NCBI GenBank assembly: GCA_006937955.1
Contig: SSNP01000252.1
Location: forward strand, 2,342-66,341
Reading direction: 5' to 3'
Length of the DNA stretch: 64,000 nucleotides
Origin: Pachypanchax playfairii
Taxonomy: Eukaryota; Chordata; Actinopteri; Cyprinodontiformes; Aplocheilidae
The translations under genes were made by a program, and so were the position numbers. Positions 55,330-64,000 of this stretch are shown here, piece after piece (position 1 is the stretch's first letter; every line of letters begins with the position of its first letter). The notes beneath the pieces were generated by a model. That model was not told the origin of the DNA. It ran no database searches and was given only the letters and a program-made list of their open reading frames with translations.

Positions 55330-56932
55330 ACAGTGGGGCAAAGAAGTATTTAGTCAGCCACCAATTGTGTAAGTTCTCCCACTTAAAAAGATCAGAGAGG
55401 CCTGTAATTTTCATCATAGGTATACCTCAACTATGAGAGACAAAATGAGGAAAAAAAATCCAGAAAATCCCATTGTCTGATTTTTAAAGAATTTATTTGC
55501 AAATTATGGTGGAAAATAAGTATTTGGTCACCTACAAACAAGTAAGATTTCTGGCTTTCACAGACCTGTAACTTCTTTAAGAGGCTCCTCGGTCCTCCAC
55601 TCGTTACCTGTATTAATGGCACCTGTGTGAACTCGTTATCAGTATAAAAGACACCTGTCCACAACCTCAAACAGTCACGCTCCAAACTCCACTATGGCCA
55701 AGACCAAAGAGCTGTCAAAGGACACCAGAAACAAAATTGTAGACCTTCACCAGGCTGGGAAGACTGAATCTGCAATAGGTAAGCAGCTTGGTGTGAAGAA
55801 ATCAACTGTGGGAGCAATTATTAGAAAATGGAAGACATACAAGACCACTGATAATCTCCCTCGATCTGGGGCTCCACGCAAGATCTCACCCCGTGGGGTC
55901 AAAATGATCACAAGAACGGTGAGCAAAAATCCCAGAACCACACGGAGGGACCTAGTGAATGACCTGCAGAGAGCTGGGACCAAAGTAACAAAGGCTACCA
56001 TCAGTAACACACTACGCCGCCAGGGACTCAAATCCTGCAGTGCCAGACGTGTCCCCCTGCTGAAGCCAGGACACGTCCAGGCCCGTCTGCGGTTTGCTAG
56101 AGAGCATTTGGATGATCCAGAAGAGGATTGGGAGAACATCATATGGTCAGATGAAACCAAAATAGAACTTTTTGGTAGAAACTCAACTTGTCGTGTTTGG
56201 AGGGGAAAGAATGCTGAGCTGGATCTAAAGAACACCATACCTACTGTAAAGCATGGGGGTGGAAACATCATGCTTTGGGGCTGTTTTTCTGCAAGGGGAC
56301 CAGGACGACTGATCCGTGTAAAGGAAAGAATGAATGGGGCCATGTATCGTAAGATTTTGAGTGAAAACCTCCTTCCATCAGCAAGGGCATTGAAAATGAG
56401 ACGTGGCTGGGTCTTTCAGCATGACAATGATCCCAAACACACCGCCCGGGCAACGAAGGAGTGGCTTCGTAAGAAGCATTTCAAGGTCCTGGAGTGGCCT
56501 AGCCAGTCTCCAGATCTCAACCCCATAGAAAATCTCTGGAGGGAGTTGAAAGTCCGTGTTGCCCAGCGTCAGCCCCAAAACATCACTGCTCTAGAGGAGA
56601 TCTGCATGGAGGAATGGGCCAAAATACCAGCAACAGTGTGTGAAAACCTTGTGAAGACTTACAGAAAACGTTTGACCTCTGTCATTGCCAACAAAGGCTA
56701 TATAACAAAGTATTGAGATTAACTTTTGTTATTGACCAAATACTTATTTTCCACCATAATTTGCAAATAAATTCTTTAAAAATCAGACAATGTGATTTTC
56801 TGGATTTTTTTTCCTCATTTTGTCTCTCATAGTTGAGGTATACCTATGATGAAAATTACAGGCCTCTCTGATCTTTTTAAGTGGGAGAACTTACACAATT
56901 GGTGGCTGACTAAATACTTTTTTGCCCCACTG
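55330..56932 (+). mobile_element. Tc1/mariner transposon, copy 1 (complete)
   Basis: CAGTGGGGCAAAGAAGTATT at the left and its near-complement at the right; TA on both sides (55328-55329, 56933-56934). The inverted repeats are about 200 bp long. Each arm holds two direct repeats, AAGTATTTAGTCA (outer, 55343-55355) and AAGTATTTGGTCA (inner, 55518-55530): the IR/DR layout of many fish Tc1 elements, where transposase binds. One intact transposase gene. Confidence 0.92.
55694..56716 (+). CDS. Tc1-like transposase, DD34E, intact (copy 1)
   Basis: A 340-aa transposase of normal family length that excises and reinserts its element at TA. The N-terminal half (1-120) has two helix-turn-helix units (paired-like): ELSKDTRNKIVDLHQAGKTE and TRRDLVNDLQRAGTKVTKAT, with a GRPR-type hinge represented by RSGAPRKISPRG. 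The catalytic domain has D153 (IWSDETKI), D244 (FQHDNDPKH) and E279 (NPIENLW), 34 residues between the last two: the DD34E signature. A Gly-rich box (KHGGGNIMLWGCFS) lies between. The start codon follows the inner end of the left inverted repeat by about 160 bp. No stop or frameshift. It differs from copy 2 only at residues 42 (Ile here) and 178 (Leu here). Confidence 0.95.
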   Translation: MAKTKELSKDTRNKIVDLHQAGKTESAIGKQLGVKKSTVGAIIRKWKTYKTTDNLPRSGAPRKISPRGVKMITRTVSKNPRTTRRDLVNDLQRAGTKVTKATISNTLRRQGLKSCSARRVPLLKPGHVQARLRFAREHLDDPEEDWENIIWSDETKIELFGRNSTCRVWRGKNAELDLKNTIPTVKHGGGNIMLWGCFSARGPGRLIRVKERMNGAMYRKILSENLLPSARALKMRRGWVFQHDNDPKHTARATKEWLRKKHFKVLEWPSQSPDLNPIENLWRELKVRVAQRQPQNITALEEICMEEWAKIPATVCENLVKTYRKRLTSVIANKGYITKY

Positions 56933-56934
56933 TA

Positions 56935-58351
56935 CATGTAAAAGACACAGAAGCAGCAGAGCTCAGGCCTTCAGATTTCTTTATTCGGACTGACAACTTA
57001 GCTCCTTTGGCAAATTTTCAAAGACACAGTGACAATGGCAGTGACAAGGATTGTCAATTCCATGTTGCCGTGAATGAATCCCTCATTGTATTCAAAATGT
57101 TCTCATGTATTTCACAAAATCTATGTTCTTGCTTCTTCAAATGAAATAGCTTGTAGCCAGCAACAAGATTTAAAGTGCAAAATTATTTTCACAGCATTAA
57201 ATAAGGGAGAAGAGATGTAAAAATCTGCATATTTATATTTATATATAGCACTCAGGGATAATCTTTGAGCACTACGCTGCAGCTGCATCCACTTCTAGAG
57301 TTCACATCATCTGCTCTGTTAATCCCACAGAGAGCAGGGACGACATGGAACGCAGCCATTTCACAGAACCTGGCACATGTTTTGTTTGTGTCATTTAGAA
57401 AACAGCACAGCCACTAGTTATGCTGGCAGCTAATGTAATTCAGAAGGTTTCTGCATCAAGTGTGTCCAGCTCTCAAAGAAAAATTAATTGGAATCTGTAG
57501 AGGATTTTGAAGGCAGCTGGAGGTCTGGTTCAATTTTTCGATGATTTACAGCCAGAAACACAAAGAAAAATAAAGGTATTTCAAAACTACAAGTATGTTG
57601 ACGCTTTGGGGAAAAAAGGGTACCGGTAGTTCCAGCAATTTTGATAATACATTTCTAGATGAGAATTATATGAAAAGATGTATATTTTCTCATTTATTTG
57701 GGTTTAATGTGAAGCAAGGAGGAAGCTAGAAGCTCAGGCTGAACATTAATGAGATGCCTGCCAACTCCAGGGAGACAGAAAAACATATTTCCAGTGTATT
57801 TCCTTCAATGGCATCTTGTCAACAAAGTGAAATGAGTGCACATGCTCCCGTTTCCCAAGATGACTTACCACTCCAAATACACTCAAACCCAAGTGACAGT
57901 CTGTTGATGGATGTTGTGCCAAATTATCTGGAAAAAAATCTATATATTTTGATGCAAGTTGAAATAAGAATTACTATCTATAGCTTAAGTCAACCTCATC
58001 TCATCTGGACCCTAAACTGCTAACTACTAACCTATGTCTACCTATAATCTGTTTTTTTTTTATCTCAGAAAAACGGCTGACAAGAAGCTTCTGAATATAA
58101 AAGAATGATGAAAATTTTCTTTAGTTGAATCATAATAAGACGGATGTAAACATGTTTTCCCTGAAATGAATTCCTTACATCATCGTTTGAAGTCATAGGT
58201 ATGAAAATCAGAACGTCTGTTAAAAACTTGGGTTTTAGTCTTTTAAAGAAGCTTCTTTCATCTAAGAAAAATTGCAAAAATATGTCCAATCTTATATGAA
58301 GACCAATTATAAACAGTCAGTTTTGATTTTGCGTTATTACGTCTAGGAACT
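56935..58351. other. No recognisable gene
   Basis: Between the first Tc1 and the hAT-like MITE. AT-rich, ORFs under 90 codons without motifs. Confidence 0.45.
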
Positions 58352-58657
58352 ACTGCAATCAGGGGCGTGTCCAGAGAGGTGGCTTGGGGGGGCACGGGCC
58401 CCCCTTCCAATTACATGGGCCAACCCACATAACCCCCCAAGCTGAGAAATTCAAATTTAATGAAAGATAATGATTAATGAAAATGCACCACTAGCTATGT
58501 TTGTTAACAGATTTTAATTTATGTCCACTTAAAGGTGGTAAAGAGGATTTTGTAGCAAATTTAGATGTCAAATTTACTTTAAAATCATTTTATCAACTTG
58601 TTGCGGTCTTGTACTTATGGAAAAAGTTATAATATTCATAAATCATAGACTTGGTGA

Positions 58658-59135
58658 TGTCATGAGCAGAGAGGTAGGACCCGACTGCAGGAGGGAGACT
58701 CAGGAGGCGAATTGCAAGGAAACAAACAAACCATTTAATATAAACACAAAAAGCTGACGAGGCTGCAAACTTACATGGGAGGTGAGGCAGGTAATCCGGA
58801 TGGAACCGGAGGGGAGAGAAACCATAGAAGAACATAGTCCCAGCGCAAAGGAGAACTAAAGAGAAGTGACTTAAATACAAACACCCGGGAGTGACATACT
58901 GACAGTCAAGGAACCTAACATCAACAGAGGGAAACAGGAAGTCAAACTAATACCAAAGTAAAAGCAAAACCGGTAATACAAGCATAGACAAAATAAAAGT
59001 GGACAATGAAACTAGGACGGGACAGAGGAGCTGAACCCCCAAAACAACCCTCAAAATCCAAGACTAGGGGAGAAAACAAAACCACAGAAAAACAAACCTA
59101 CTAATAATCTAAAATAAAACTCCAAGACCTAAACA
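58658..59135 (-). mobile_element. Solo LTR nested in the hAT-like MITE
   Basis: 478 bp, TGTCATGAGC to CCTAAACA, flanked by perfect 5-bp GGTGA (58653-58657 and 59136-59140). Belongs to the same LTR family as 25340-25875 and 44808-45330 (shared GGACCCNANTGCAGGAG, AAAAAGCTGACGAGGC and right-end words). No internal region. Confidence 0.85.
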
Positions 59136-59152
59136 GGTGAGGCTTGAAATAA

Positions 59153-59197
59153 AGTAACCAATAGATAACGAACCCGTTTCGTTATCTATTGGTTACT
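59153..59197. repeat. Perfect 20-bp hairpin with 5-nt loop
   Basis: AGTAACCAATAGATAACGAA (59153-59172), loop CCCGT, then its exact reverse complement (59178-59197). It sits in the hAT-like MITE just right of the LTR duplication. Confidence 0.85.
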
Positions 59198-59540
59198 AGC
59201 TTGTCAATCACACTTATACTGCTAAAAGTAACAATGAACAGCCCGACATGTTTGAAGAAATAAACTTGTAGTTCCAGAGAAAACTCCAGTGATGCAGATA
59301 GTAAACAAACAATGGGAGACTCATACGCAAATTTCTAACAGAGGCATTTCTGGCACTGGGGTGGGGGGGAGGACACTATTTGAAAAACAACAAACAGCAG
59401 TTGAGCTTCTCATTTGGAGTAAAATTCTCTTAACCACCTTCAGATGATAAACAGTCTAGAATTTAGTAAAAACTAGTGCCACCCCTTTCAAAACCTGTGC
59501 CCCCCAGCAAAGATGTTCTAGACACGCCCCTGACTGCAAC

Positions 59541-59868
59541 TCTCTTTATTCTTTCTTAGACCATGTCCTGTTGACACAGACCAGAACCTCAATCCATGCT
59601 CACATCACCCCAGTTCTCATGGAACGTCATTGGCCACTAATCAAATTCAGGATTTAGTAAAACTAAAAAAAAAGTTAAAATCTGAAAGCTAATCTAATAT
59701 ATTTAAATTTAAAGAATACAGATGTGCATGTTTATCATGTCAACAGCCTCAAGACAAGTGAAAATTAATGTGTTTCCTACTTCCTCCCCAGCTTGTTACA
59801 ACTAAGCTGGACATAATGCATTACATTTGCATGATGTGTTTCAAAAGAGATTCTGCTTACTTCACATA
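59541..59868. other. No recognisable gene
   Basis: AT-rich spacer between the hAT-like MITE and the second Tc1. Confidence 0.5.
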
Positions 59869-59870
59869 TA

Positions 59871-61472
59871 CAGTGGGGCAAAAAAGTATTTAGTCAGCCA
59901 CCAATTGTGTAAGTTCTCCCACTTAAAAAGATCAGAGAGGCCTGTAATTTTCATCATAGGTATACCTCAACTATGAGAGACAAAATGAGGAAAAAAAATC
60001 CAGAAAATCACATTGTCTGATTTTTAAAGAATTTATTTGCAAATTATGGTGGAAAATAAGTATTTGGTCAATAACAAAAGTTAATCTCAATACTTTGTTA
60101 TATAGCCTTTGTTGGCAATGACAGAGGTCAAACGTTTTCTGTAAGTCTTCACAAGGTTTTCACACACTGTTGCTGGTATTTTGGCCCATTCCTCCATGCA
60201 GATCTCCTCTAGAGCAGTGATGTTTTGGGGCTGACGCTGGGCAACACGAACTTTCAACTCCCTCCAGAGATTTTCTATGGGGTTGAGATCTGGAGACTGG
60301 CTAGGCCACTCCAGGACCTTGAAATGCTTCTTACGAAGCCACTCCTTCGTTGCCCGGGCGGTGTGTTTGGGATCATTGTCATGCTGAAAGACCCAGCCAC
60401 GTCTCATTTTCAATGCCCTTGCTGATGGAAGGAGGTTTTCACTCAAAATCTTACGATACATGGCCCCATTCATTCTTTCCTTTACACGGATCAGTCGTCC
60501 TGGTCCCCTTGCAGAAAAACAGCCCCAAAGCATGATGTTTCCACCCCCATGCTTTACAGTAGGTATGGTGTTCTTTGGATCCAACTCAGCATTCTTTCCC
60601 CTCCAAACACGACAAGTTGAGTTTCTACCAAAAAGTTCTATTTTGGTTTCATCTGACCATATGATGTTCTCCCAATCCTCTTCTGGATCATCCAAATGCT
60701 CTCTAGCAAACCGCAGACGGGCCTGGACGTGTCCTGGCTTCAGCAGGGGGACACGTCTGGCACTGCAGGATTTGAGTCCCTGGCGGCGTAGTGTGTTACT
60801 GATGGTAGCCTTTGTTACTTTGGTCCCAGCTCTCTGCAGGTCATTCACTAGGTCCCTCCGTGTGGTTCTGGGATTTTTGCTCACCGTTCTTGTGATCATT
60901 TTGACCCCACGGGGTGAGATCTTGCGTGGAGCCCCAGATCGAGGGAGATTATCAGTGGTCTTGTATGTCTTCCATTTTCTAATCATTGCTCCCACAGTTG
61001 ATTTCTTCACACCAAGCTGCTTACCTATTGCAGATTCAGTCTTCCCAGCCTGGTGAAGGTCTACAATTTTGTTTCTGGTGTCCTTTGACAGCTCTTTGGT
61101 CTTGGCCATAGTGGAGTTTGGAGCGTGACTGTTTGAGATTGTGGACAGGTGTCTTTTATACTGATAACGAGTTCACACAGGTGCCATTAATACAGGTAAC
61201 GAGTGGAGGACCGAGGAGCCTCTTAAAGAAGTTACAGGTCTGTGAAAGCCAGAAATCTTACTTGTTTGTAGGTGACCAAATACTTATTTTCCACCATAAT
61301 TTGCAAATAAATTCTTTAAAAATCAGACAATGTGATTTTCTGGATTTTTTTTCCTCATTTTGTCTCTCATAGTTGAGGTATACCTATGATGAAAATTACA
61401 GGCCTCTCTGATCTTTTTAAGTGGGAGAACTTACACAATTGGTGGCTGACTAAATACTTTTTTGCCCCACTG
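59871..61472 (-). mobile_element. Tc1/mariner transposon, copy 2 (complete, opposite orientation)
   Basis: CAGTGGGGCAAAAAAGTATT at left, matching right end, TA on both sides (59869-59870, 61473-61474). 1,602 bp, one base shorter than copy 1, same long inverted repeats with inner and outer direct repeats. Confidence 0.92.
60087..61109 (-). CDS. Tc1-like transposase, DD34E, intact (copy 2)
   Basis: Second 340-aa copy of the transposase, on the minus strand. All the features of copy 1 are kept: helix-turn-helix pair, D153, D244, E279, Gly-rich box. It differs from copy 1 at two residues, Met for Ile at 42 and Pro for Leu at 178. The second change lies between D153 and the Gly-rich box and could matter for fold, but I cannot tell which copy is ancestral. 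Full length, no interruptions. With copy 1 it shows recent mobilisation of this family in the lineage; either could supply transposase to both. Confidence 0.95.
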   Translation of the reverse strand: MAKTKELSKDTRNKIVDLHQAGKTESAIGKQLGVKKSTVGAMIRKWKTYKTTDNLPRSGAPRKISPRGVKMITRTVSKNPRTTRRDLVNDLQRAGTKVTKATISNTLRRQGLKSCSARRVPLLKPGHVQARLRFAREHLDDPEEDWENIIWSDETKIELFGRNSTCRVWRGKNAELDPKNTIPTVKHGGGNIMLWGCFSARGPGRLIRVKERMNGAMYRKILSENLLPSARALKMRRGWVFQHDNDPKHTARATKEWLRKKHFKVLEWPSQSPDLNPIENLWRELKVRVAQRQPQNITALEEICMEEWAKIPATVCENLVKTYRKRLTSVIANKGYITKY

Positions 61473-61740
61473 TATCTGTGAGAACACATTGCCTCAAGAG
61501 AGCTGACAAACCAATCCTACAAACTGTTAGATCCCGAGTTATAAAACAATCACTAAATAAAATGGTCTTTACATGCCTGCACATATTCACTGGTGCTGAA
61601 CCGGAATAAGGTCACGGGTTTGCTTGCGGCTAAACTAAACAAAAGAAACAAACTGGAGAAGGAATGTCGGCCATTCTGATGCTGTGGCTGAAGACAGAAA
61701 ACAGTTTGATGTGTTTAAAATATTGTTTCACTGGGATTCC

Positions 61741-62725
61741 CTCCATCCATCCATCCATCCATCCATCCATCCATCCATCCATCCATCTATCCATCCATCC
61801 ATCCATCCATCCATCCATCCATCCATCCATCCATCTCTCTATCATCCATCCATCCATCCATCCATCCATCCATCCATCCATCCATCCATCCCTCCCTCCA
61901 TCCATCCATCCATCCATCCATCCATCCATCCATCCATCCATCCATCCATCCATCCCTTCCTCCATCCATCCATCCATCCATCCATCCCTTCCTTCCTTCC
62001 TTCCTTCCTTCCTTCCTTCCTTCCTTCCTTCCTTCCTTCCTTCCTTCCTCCCTCCCTCCCTCCCTCCCTCCATCCATCCTTCCTTCCTTCCATCCTTCCT
62101 CCCTCCCACCCTCCATCCATCCATCCATCCATCCATCCATCCATCCATCCATCCATCCACCCATCCATCCATCCATCCATCCATCCATCTCTCTATCATC
62201 CATCCATCCATCCATCCATCCATCCATCCATCCATCCATCCCTTCCTCCATCCATCCATCCATCCATCCATCCCTTCCTTCCTTCCTTCCTTCCTTCCTT
62301 CCTTCCTTCCTTCCTTCCTTCCTTCCTTCCTTCCTTCCTTCCTCCCTCCCTCCCTCCCTCCATCCATCCATCCATCCATCCATCCATCCATCCCTTCCTC
62401 CATCCATCCATCCATCCATCCATCCATCCATCCATCTCTCTATCATCAATCCCTCCATCCATCCATCCATCCATCCATCCATCCATCCATCCATCCATCC
62501 CTTCCTCCATCCATCCACCCATCCATCCATCCATCCATCCATCCATCTCTCTATCATCCATCCATCCATCCATCCATCCATCCATCCATCCCTTCCTCCA
62601 TCCATCCATCCATCCATCCATCCCTTCCTTCCTTCCTTCCTTCCTTCCTTCCTTCCTTCCTTCCTTCCTTCCTTCCTTCCTTCCTCCCTCCCTCCCTCCC
62701 TCCCTCCATCCATCCATCCATCCAA
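61741..62725. repeat. Long compound tetranucleotide array (CCAT, CTTC, CCTC) with higher-order units
   Basis: About 985 bp made only of CCAT, TTCC and CCTC repeats with short interruptions. A module recurs: (CCAT)n, TCTCTCTATCAT, (CCAT)n, CCCTTCCT, (CCAT)n, (TTCC)n, (CCTC)n. TTCC runs lie at about 61985-62048, 62274-62342 and 62624-62684. The very long open frames here on both strands come from the repeat period and are not genes. Confidence 0.95.
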
Positions 62726-63633
62726 ATAAAGACATGGTGAAGTTGGAAATCAAACCATCAAATTGATCAGATAAAATCAAATTCAGTACAGAGTGTTAAT
62801 GAATGAATGTTTTGAGGTATCTTAGTTTTGGTAAAAGACACTAGAACATAGACATTCTCCCAATGAGACCTGACGGTTTTCTGGGTTTAACTTTGTTTTA
62901 TTTATGCAGTTTTAATTTGCTGTTAATGTTCAAATATTGACTTTTCTTATGTGTTTAGCTGTGATGAGTTATTTCACTCTTAAAAAAAGAATGATTATGT
63001 GCAGGCAGGCAGAATTCAGTACTACGATCTCATTTCCTGACTTTATGCAAAGCTAAAATGCAAACAAAAAGTATTCAAAAAGTTATCTGATTTCTTCAAC
63101 AAATTTTTCACATCAGCTGTTTGTAATTATTTTTAGAAAATGCCTTTATCTACAGCTGTTTTGCTTTCGTAATAACGAGGAAGGCTTTCATTTAACCTCC
63201 TCTGCAGCTTTGCACCCGCTCATATGTCAGAGACTGGATGCTATTCATTAGAGAAACACAGCAGCGACCCAGCAGACTATCAGGAAATGAATATCGACAG
63301 TGATGATGAGATGTGGGATTGTTGCGCTGATAGACTGCAGCTTTGTCGCGCCTCAGCTAGTTACATTTGTGATGCTGAAAATCTACTTAAAAATTAATTA
63401 CTGAGTCAACTCTCTGTACTGTGACTGTAATGCTACAGTAATTGCAACCCCAAGGGAGCACAGCAGTGGATAATTATCTGCATGTATGCTGATGGGCAGT
63501 TCCAAAGAAGAAAACTACAACAGACTTTGCTCATCGGTTGTTTTCAGCTGATGATGAACAGACAGAGAGCTTATGAGAACTGTTTTGTTTGGAAATCTGA
63601 CCTAGTTGGTAAAACTCTAACCAGTATTATGTT
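62726..63633. other. No recognisable gene
   Basis: AT-rich with short chance ORFs; no shared repeat. Confidence 0.45.
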
Positions 63634-64000
63634 AAAGGGACATAAGGCAAGATTTGTGAAAAACTACACATGCATTTCCAGTTTATTCAATGCTAATGGG
63701 TCATGAAGCATTAAAAACCCAAAATAACGAGGCCATCCGCATATATGTCTGTTGCCTTGGAAACGCTGTGTGCTACATAATGCGCTGCAGTTCGACGTCC
63801 GAATTTCCCGCGCAGTTGTAGGGATGTGACGTAAATTGACGCTGCATGCGCGTTGCCGACAGCTCTTGAACAGGAAGAACATGGCCGCCGTGGACTTGGA
63901 TTCAAACACTGAAGGTATACTTATGGATGTTTCTGCAGCCAGCAAACGACCTGCATCCACTCTCACCCCCCAAAAAAGTGGCACCACGAAGAAAAAAAAG
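63634..64000 (+). mobile_element. Left end of a possible TTAA-type (Kolobok-like) transposon, cut by window edge
   Basis: TTAAAGGGACATAAGG at 63634 has the same TTAAAG start as the TTAA MITEs in this window. A CpG-rich stretch follows (63780-63880), then an ORF in good start context. The right end is outside the window, so the inverted repeat cannot be checked. The alternative is an ordinary host gene with a CpG-rich promoter. Confidence 0.4.
63881..64000 (+). CDS. N-terminus of an unidentified protein running off the window
   Basis: ATGGCCGCC in strong initiation context (AAGAACATGG) opens a frame of 40 codons to the window edge: MAAVDLDSNTEGILMDVS, then AASKRPASTLTPQKSG and a run of Thr and Lys (TTKKKK). 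The start is acidic, then turns basic and Ser/Thr/Pro-rich, like an unstructured N-terminal tail of a nuclear protein. A GTATAC at 63913 could be read as a weak splice donor, but the frame stays open past it. The upstream 100 bp are CpG-rich with TGACGT-like words. I cannot name it. If the TTAA start at 63634 is a transposon end, this may be its transposase or first ORF; otherwise it is a host gene. Confidence 0.45.
   Translation, partial: MAAVDLDSNTEGILMDVSAASKRPASTLTPQKSGTTKKKK

Larger units (their letters stand above)
58360..59532. mobile_element. hAT-like MITE with a solo LTR inside
   Basis: CAGGGGCGTGTCCAGA at left; right end reverse-complemented CAGGGGCGTGTCTAGA. Flanks ACTGCAAT (58352-58359) and ACTGCAAC (59533-59540) form an 8-bp duplication with one mismatch, as for hAT elements. 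Without the LTR it is about 690 bp and non-coding. Confidence 0.8.

Noticed and set aside
55747..56343. 198-aa minus-strand ORF, repeated at 60460-61056
   Set aside because: Antisense shadow of the Tc1 transposase; present in both copies only because the transposons are.
61741..62725. CRISPR array
   Set aside because: No spacer-repeat alternation; it is a simple-sequence array in a eukaryotic genome.
61664..62766. Very long overlapping ORFs (up to 360 aa) on both strands made of HPSI, FLPS, MDGW and KEGR repeats
   Set aside because: Produced by the tetranucleotide array, which lacks stops by composition; present in several frames on both strands.

Overview
The window looks like nuclear DNA of a bony (teleost) fish. 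It is AT-rich, has almost no ordinary genes, and is packed with element families typical of fish genomes: a Rex3-like LINE, two near-identical Tc1/mariner transposons, a Penelope-like element with a GIY-YIG nuclease, PIF/Harbinger elements with a MADF-BESS partner gene, LTR retrotransposons and solo LTRs, V-SINE fragments and many MITEs. Family names come from recognised motifs and recalled family features; no database search was possible.

Layout. 1-4072: minus-strand LTR retrotransposon entering from the left edge, with an open pol frame (protease and start of RT), gag with one in-frame TGA, and a textbook -1 frameshift signal between them. 5430-20900: mostly MITEs inserted at TTAA (three copies of one family, two carrying other MITEs at the same internal TTAA), two solo LTRs, a V-SINE, a LINE RT scrap and a short TA-flanked MITE. 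21656-22810: a Penelope-like element folded into an inverted arrangement, with hammerhead-like motifs at both ends. 25340-26610: 3' LTR plus a 24-bp coding-like minisatellite. 28230-31931: a whole but decayed PIF/Harbinger element with two convergent genes. 32703-37435: a large foldback element split by an apparently intact Rex3-like LINE. 39490-40437: an intronless 315-aa coiled-coil gene, the best candidate for a non-transposon gene, with a compact possible promoter upstream. 42151-48664: a Harbinger-like remnant, an LTR/gag fragment and a badly decayed Rex3 copy. 48665-55245: duplicated MITE-containing blocks. 55330-61472: two oppositely oriented Tc1 copies with intact transposases, flanking a hAT-like MITE that holds a solo LTR. 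61741-62725: a 985-bp tetranucleotide array. 63634-64000: a TTAA-started, CpG-rich segment with an ORF running off the right edge.

The genes do not form a pathway. They are mostly independent mobile elements, often nested, so insertion order can be read: hAT-like MITE before LTR, foldback element before LINE, TTAA MITE before the MITEs inside it. The Rex3-like and Tc1 copies are the youngest and may be competent. The first LTR element is also largely open, while the Harbinger genes, the second Rex3 copy and the V-SINEs are old.
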